A stretch of DNA of 64,000 nt from CAYPAV01 sp964408805 (GTDB lineage Bacteria > Pseudomonadota > Alphaproteobacteria > UBA8366). Of the stretch, positions 62,675-64,000 are shown in pieces. Position numbers and translations under genes: made by a program. Each line of letters starts with the position of its first letter. The stretch's first letter is position 1. The notes beneath the pieces are model-generated. The model saw only the letters and a list, made by a program, of their open reading frames with translations, did no database searches and was not told the DNA's origin. The DNA lies in contig CAYPAV010000016.1 in assembly GCA_964408805.1 (NCBI GenBank), positions 1 through 64,000 on the forward strand. The letters run 5' to 3'.

Positions 62675-63487
62675 ATGACCGACAGCGACAAGGTATTTGG
62701 AGGCTCGATACCGGAGCTCTACGACACCTATCTCGTCCCCCTGATCTTCCAGGCCTATGCGAACGACCTCGCCGAACGCACCGCCGCCCTGGCACCGAAG
62801 GCGGTCTTGGAAACGGCGGCGGGGAGTGGTGTTGTGACGCGCGCCATGGCCGCCGCACTTGGGTCCGATACCCGCTATACCGCGACCGATTTGAACCAGC
62901 CGATGCTCGATCACGCCAAAAGCCGGCAGGAAGGCGACGATCGCATCTCCTGGCAACAGGCCGATGCCCTGGAGTTACCCTTCGAGGATGCCGGGTTCGA
63001 TGCCGTCGTCTGCCAGTTCGGCGCCATGTTCTTCCCCGATCGCGTCGCCGGCTATGCCGAGGCCAGGCGGGTTCTGAAGCCGGGCGGGTGTTTCCTCTTC
63101 AACGTTTGGGATGAAATCGGCGCCAACGAGTTTGCCGACGTGGTGACGGAAGTAGCGTCCGGCGTGTTTCCCGACGATCCGCCGCTGTTCCTGGCCCGGA
63201 CACCGCACGGCTATCACGATGTGGCGGTGGTGGAGGCGGACCTGCGGTCGGCCGGTTACGCGGATATCGCGATCGCCACCATGGAGGAGACGAGCACCAC
63301 ACCATCGGCGCGCGAGGCCGCCTTCGCCTATTGTCAGGGGACGCCGCTCCGAAACGAAATCGACTCCCGCGACGCGAGCCGCCTCGACCACGTCACCGAT
63401 CTCGCGACCGAGGCCATTGAGGCTCGCTTCGGAACCGGCACGGTCTCGGGAAAAATCCGCGCCCATATCATCACGGCCGCCGGCTGA
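62675..63487 (+). CDS. Class I SAM-dependent methyltransferase
   Basis: A 270-residue methyltransferase. The SAM site is VLETAAGSGVVTRAMAAALG, acidic loop YTATDLNQPMLDHAKSR, and AVVCQFGAMFFPDRVAGYAEARRVLKPGGCFLFNVWDE is the UbiE/type-11 pattern. It adds a methyl to an unknown acceptor. The start at 62675 follows GAGAGG; the frame is open far upstream on the other gene's complement but is not coding there. Divergent from the MmgE/PrpD gene (139 bases). Confidence 0.9.
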   Translation: MTDSDKVFGGSIPELYDTYLVPLIFQAYANDLAERTAALAPKAVLETAAGSGVVTRAMAAALGSDTRYTATDLNQPMLDHAKSRQEGDDRISWQQADALELPFEDAGFDAVVCQFGAMFFPDRVAGYAEARRVLKPGGCFLFNVWDEIGANEFADVVTEVASGVFPDDPPLFLARTPHGYHDVAVVEADLRSAGYADIAIATMEETSTTPSAREAAFAYCQGTPLRNEIDSRDASRLDHVTDLATEAIEARFGTGTVSGKIRAHIITAAG

Positions 63488-63763
63488 CCGGAGCGTTCAC
63501 GTCGGGATTAGCCGCTGCCCGCGTTGGGGAAATGGGCCGTTTCATGTTAAGATCGGACCATCGGAGGCCGGAAACATTGGTTGGGCCTCAATAGGATATG
63601 CGGTTTCGGAGCGGCGGGGTTTGCCGCGCTCCCGAGACAGGGGCAATCCCGCGCCGAGCGGCAGTATATCGGTCCAGACCGCATTGGCCCTATCAATGCA
63701 GGCCTGCGCCCCGGGTCGGTTCCGGGCGCTCGTCGATCCGGTCCCAGGTTTGGGAGAGGAACG
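63488..63763. other. Intergenic region with a hairpin
   Basis: A 276-base region without a supported gene. A stem of 9 pairs with one bulged G lies at 63608-63632 (GGAGC-GCGG / CCGC-GCTCC, loop of 6), GC-rich and without a T-run, so its role (leader structure or chance) is unclear. It precedes the CBS-domain gene. Confidence 0.45.
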
Positions 63764-64000
63764 ATGCTCGTATCCGAAATTCTGCGCAAGAAGGGCGGTG
63801 CCGTCGTCACCATGTATCCCCACGAACGGGTGGAAACGGCCATTCGCGTGTTCAAGGAAAAGAAGATCGGCGCCATTATGGTGTGCGGCCCGACCCGCAA
63901 CCTCGTCGGCATCATCACCGAGCGCGACGTCCTCCACGCCATGGTCAAGCTCGGCGCCGCGACCCTCGACGAGACGGTCGAGGCGATCATGTCCAAGGCC
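63764..64000 (+). CDS. CBS-domain protein (partial, continues beyond the window)
   Basis: The first 79 residues of a small CBS-domain protein: MLVSEILRKKGGAVVTMYPHERVETAIRVF, then KKIGAIMVCGPTRNLVGIITERDVLHAM, the classical first CBS motif with G-x-ITERD, and the start of the second repeat (EAIMSKA). Such proteins sense adenine nucleotides. AGAGGAACG precedes the ATG. The C-terminal half lies beyond 64000. Confidence 0.92.
   Translation, partial: MLVSEILRKKGGAVVTMYPHERVETAIRVFKEKKIGAIMVCGPTRNLVGIITERDVLHAMVKLGAATLDETVEAIMSKA

Overview
This is a GC-rich chromosomal window from an alphaproteobacterium. The best evidence is the housekeeping block rpoZ - relA/spoT - pdxJ - acpS - lepB - rnc - era - recO (about 38.5-45.5 kb), which is typical of the Alphaproteobacteria. 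The surrounding hydantoinase, CaiB/BaiF, M81 peptidase, MmgE/PrpD and VOC genes suggest a metabolically versatile soil, marine or sponge-type Rhodospirillales-like lineage. The lineage is inferred, not measured. I saw no tRNA, rRNA or CRISPR array.

Layout. 0-9.2 kb: the last codons of a gene, an AT-rich spacer, a small secreted protein, an ATP-dependent hydantoinase/oxoprolinase pair (hyuB-hyuA), an unusual caspase-like protease joined to a TctC solute-binding domain, a peptidoglycan-binding/lytic transglycosylase-like protein, TlyA and a SCO-like protein. 9.6-19.7 kb: accessory metabolism (VOC, a minus-strand run of SLOG protein, PRISE-like reductase, MFS and Gfo/Idh/MocA, then enoyl-CoA hydratase plus TSUP exporter, M81 peptidase and an OYE). 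20-36.9 kb: a dense catabolic region. It has a minus-strand run (2-hydroxyacid dehydrogenase, lactonase-like MBL protein, TauD/TfdA dioxygenase, VOC). It also has a plus-strand run (MetE-like C-S lyase/methyltransferase, VOC dioxygenase, FAD hydroxylase, SDR, NMT1-like binding protein, enoyl-CoA hydratase). The plus run ends at a decayed spot holding a truncated MBL-hydrolase relic and a RAYT-type transposase broken by an amber codon, with a 10-bp inverted repeat on either side.

37-51.2 kb is mostly core: type-5 uracil-DNA glycosylase, NYN-domain protein, the rpoZ-to-recO block, a complete zinc uptake locus (znuA divergent from zur-znuC-znuB with a palindromic Zur-box candidate) lying between recO and parC, parC and a stand-alone Lrp/AsnC ligand domain. 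51.4-64 kb returns to accessory genes: an orphan DppB-type permease, amidohydrolases, CaiB/BaiF CoA-transferase, PuuE-like deacetylase, DMT exporter, MmgE/PrpD, a methyltransferase and a CBS protein cut by the window end.

The best candidates for something undescribed are the AT-rich islet at about 56.9-59.04 kb and the caspase-TctC fusion at 4.7-6.8 kb. The islet holds two divergent genes: a membrane protein with a predicted beta-rich middle and channel-like C-terminal segments, and a protein with a HEPN-type R-x4-H motif. It resembles a small defence or toxin module dropped into ordinary metabolic genes. All functional calls come from reading motifs by eye; no database search was run.
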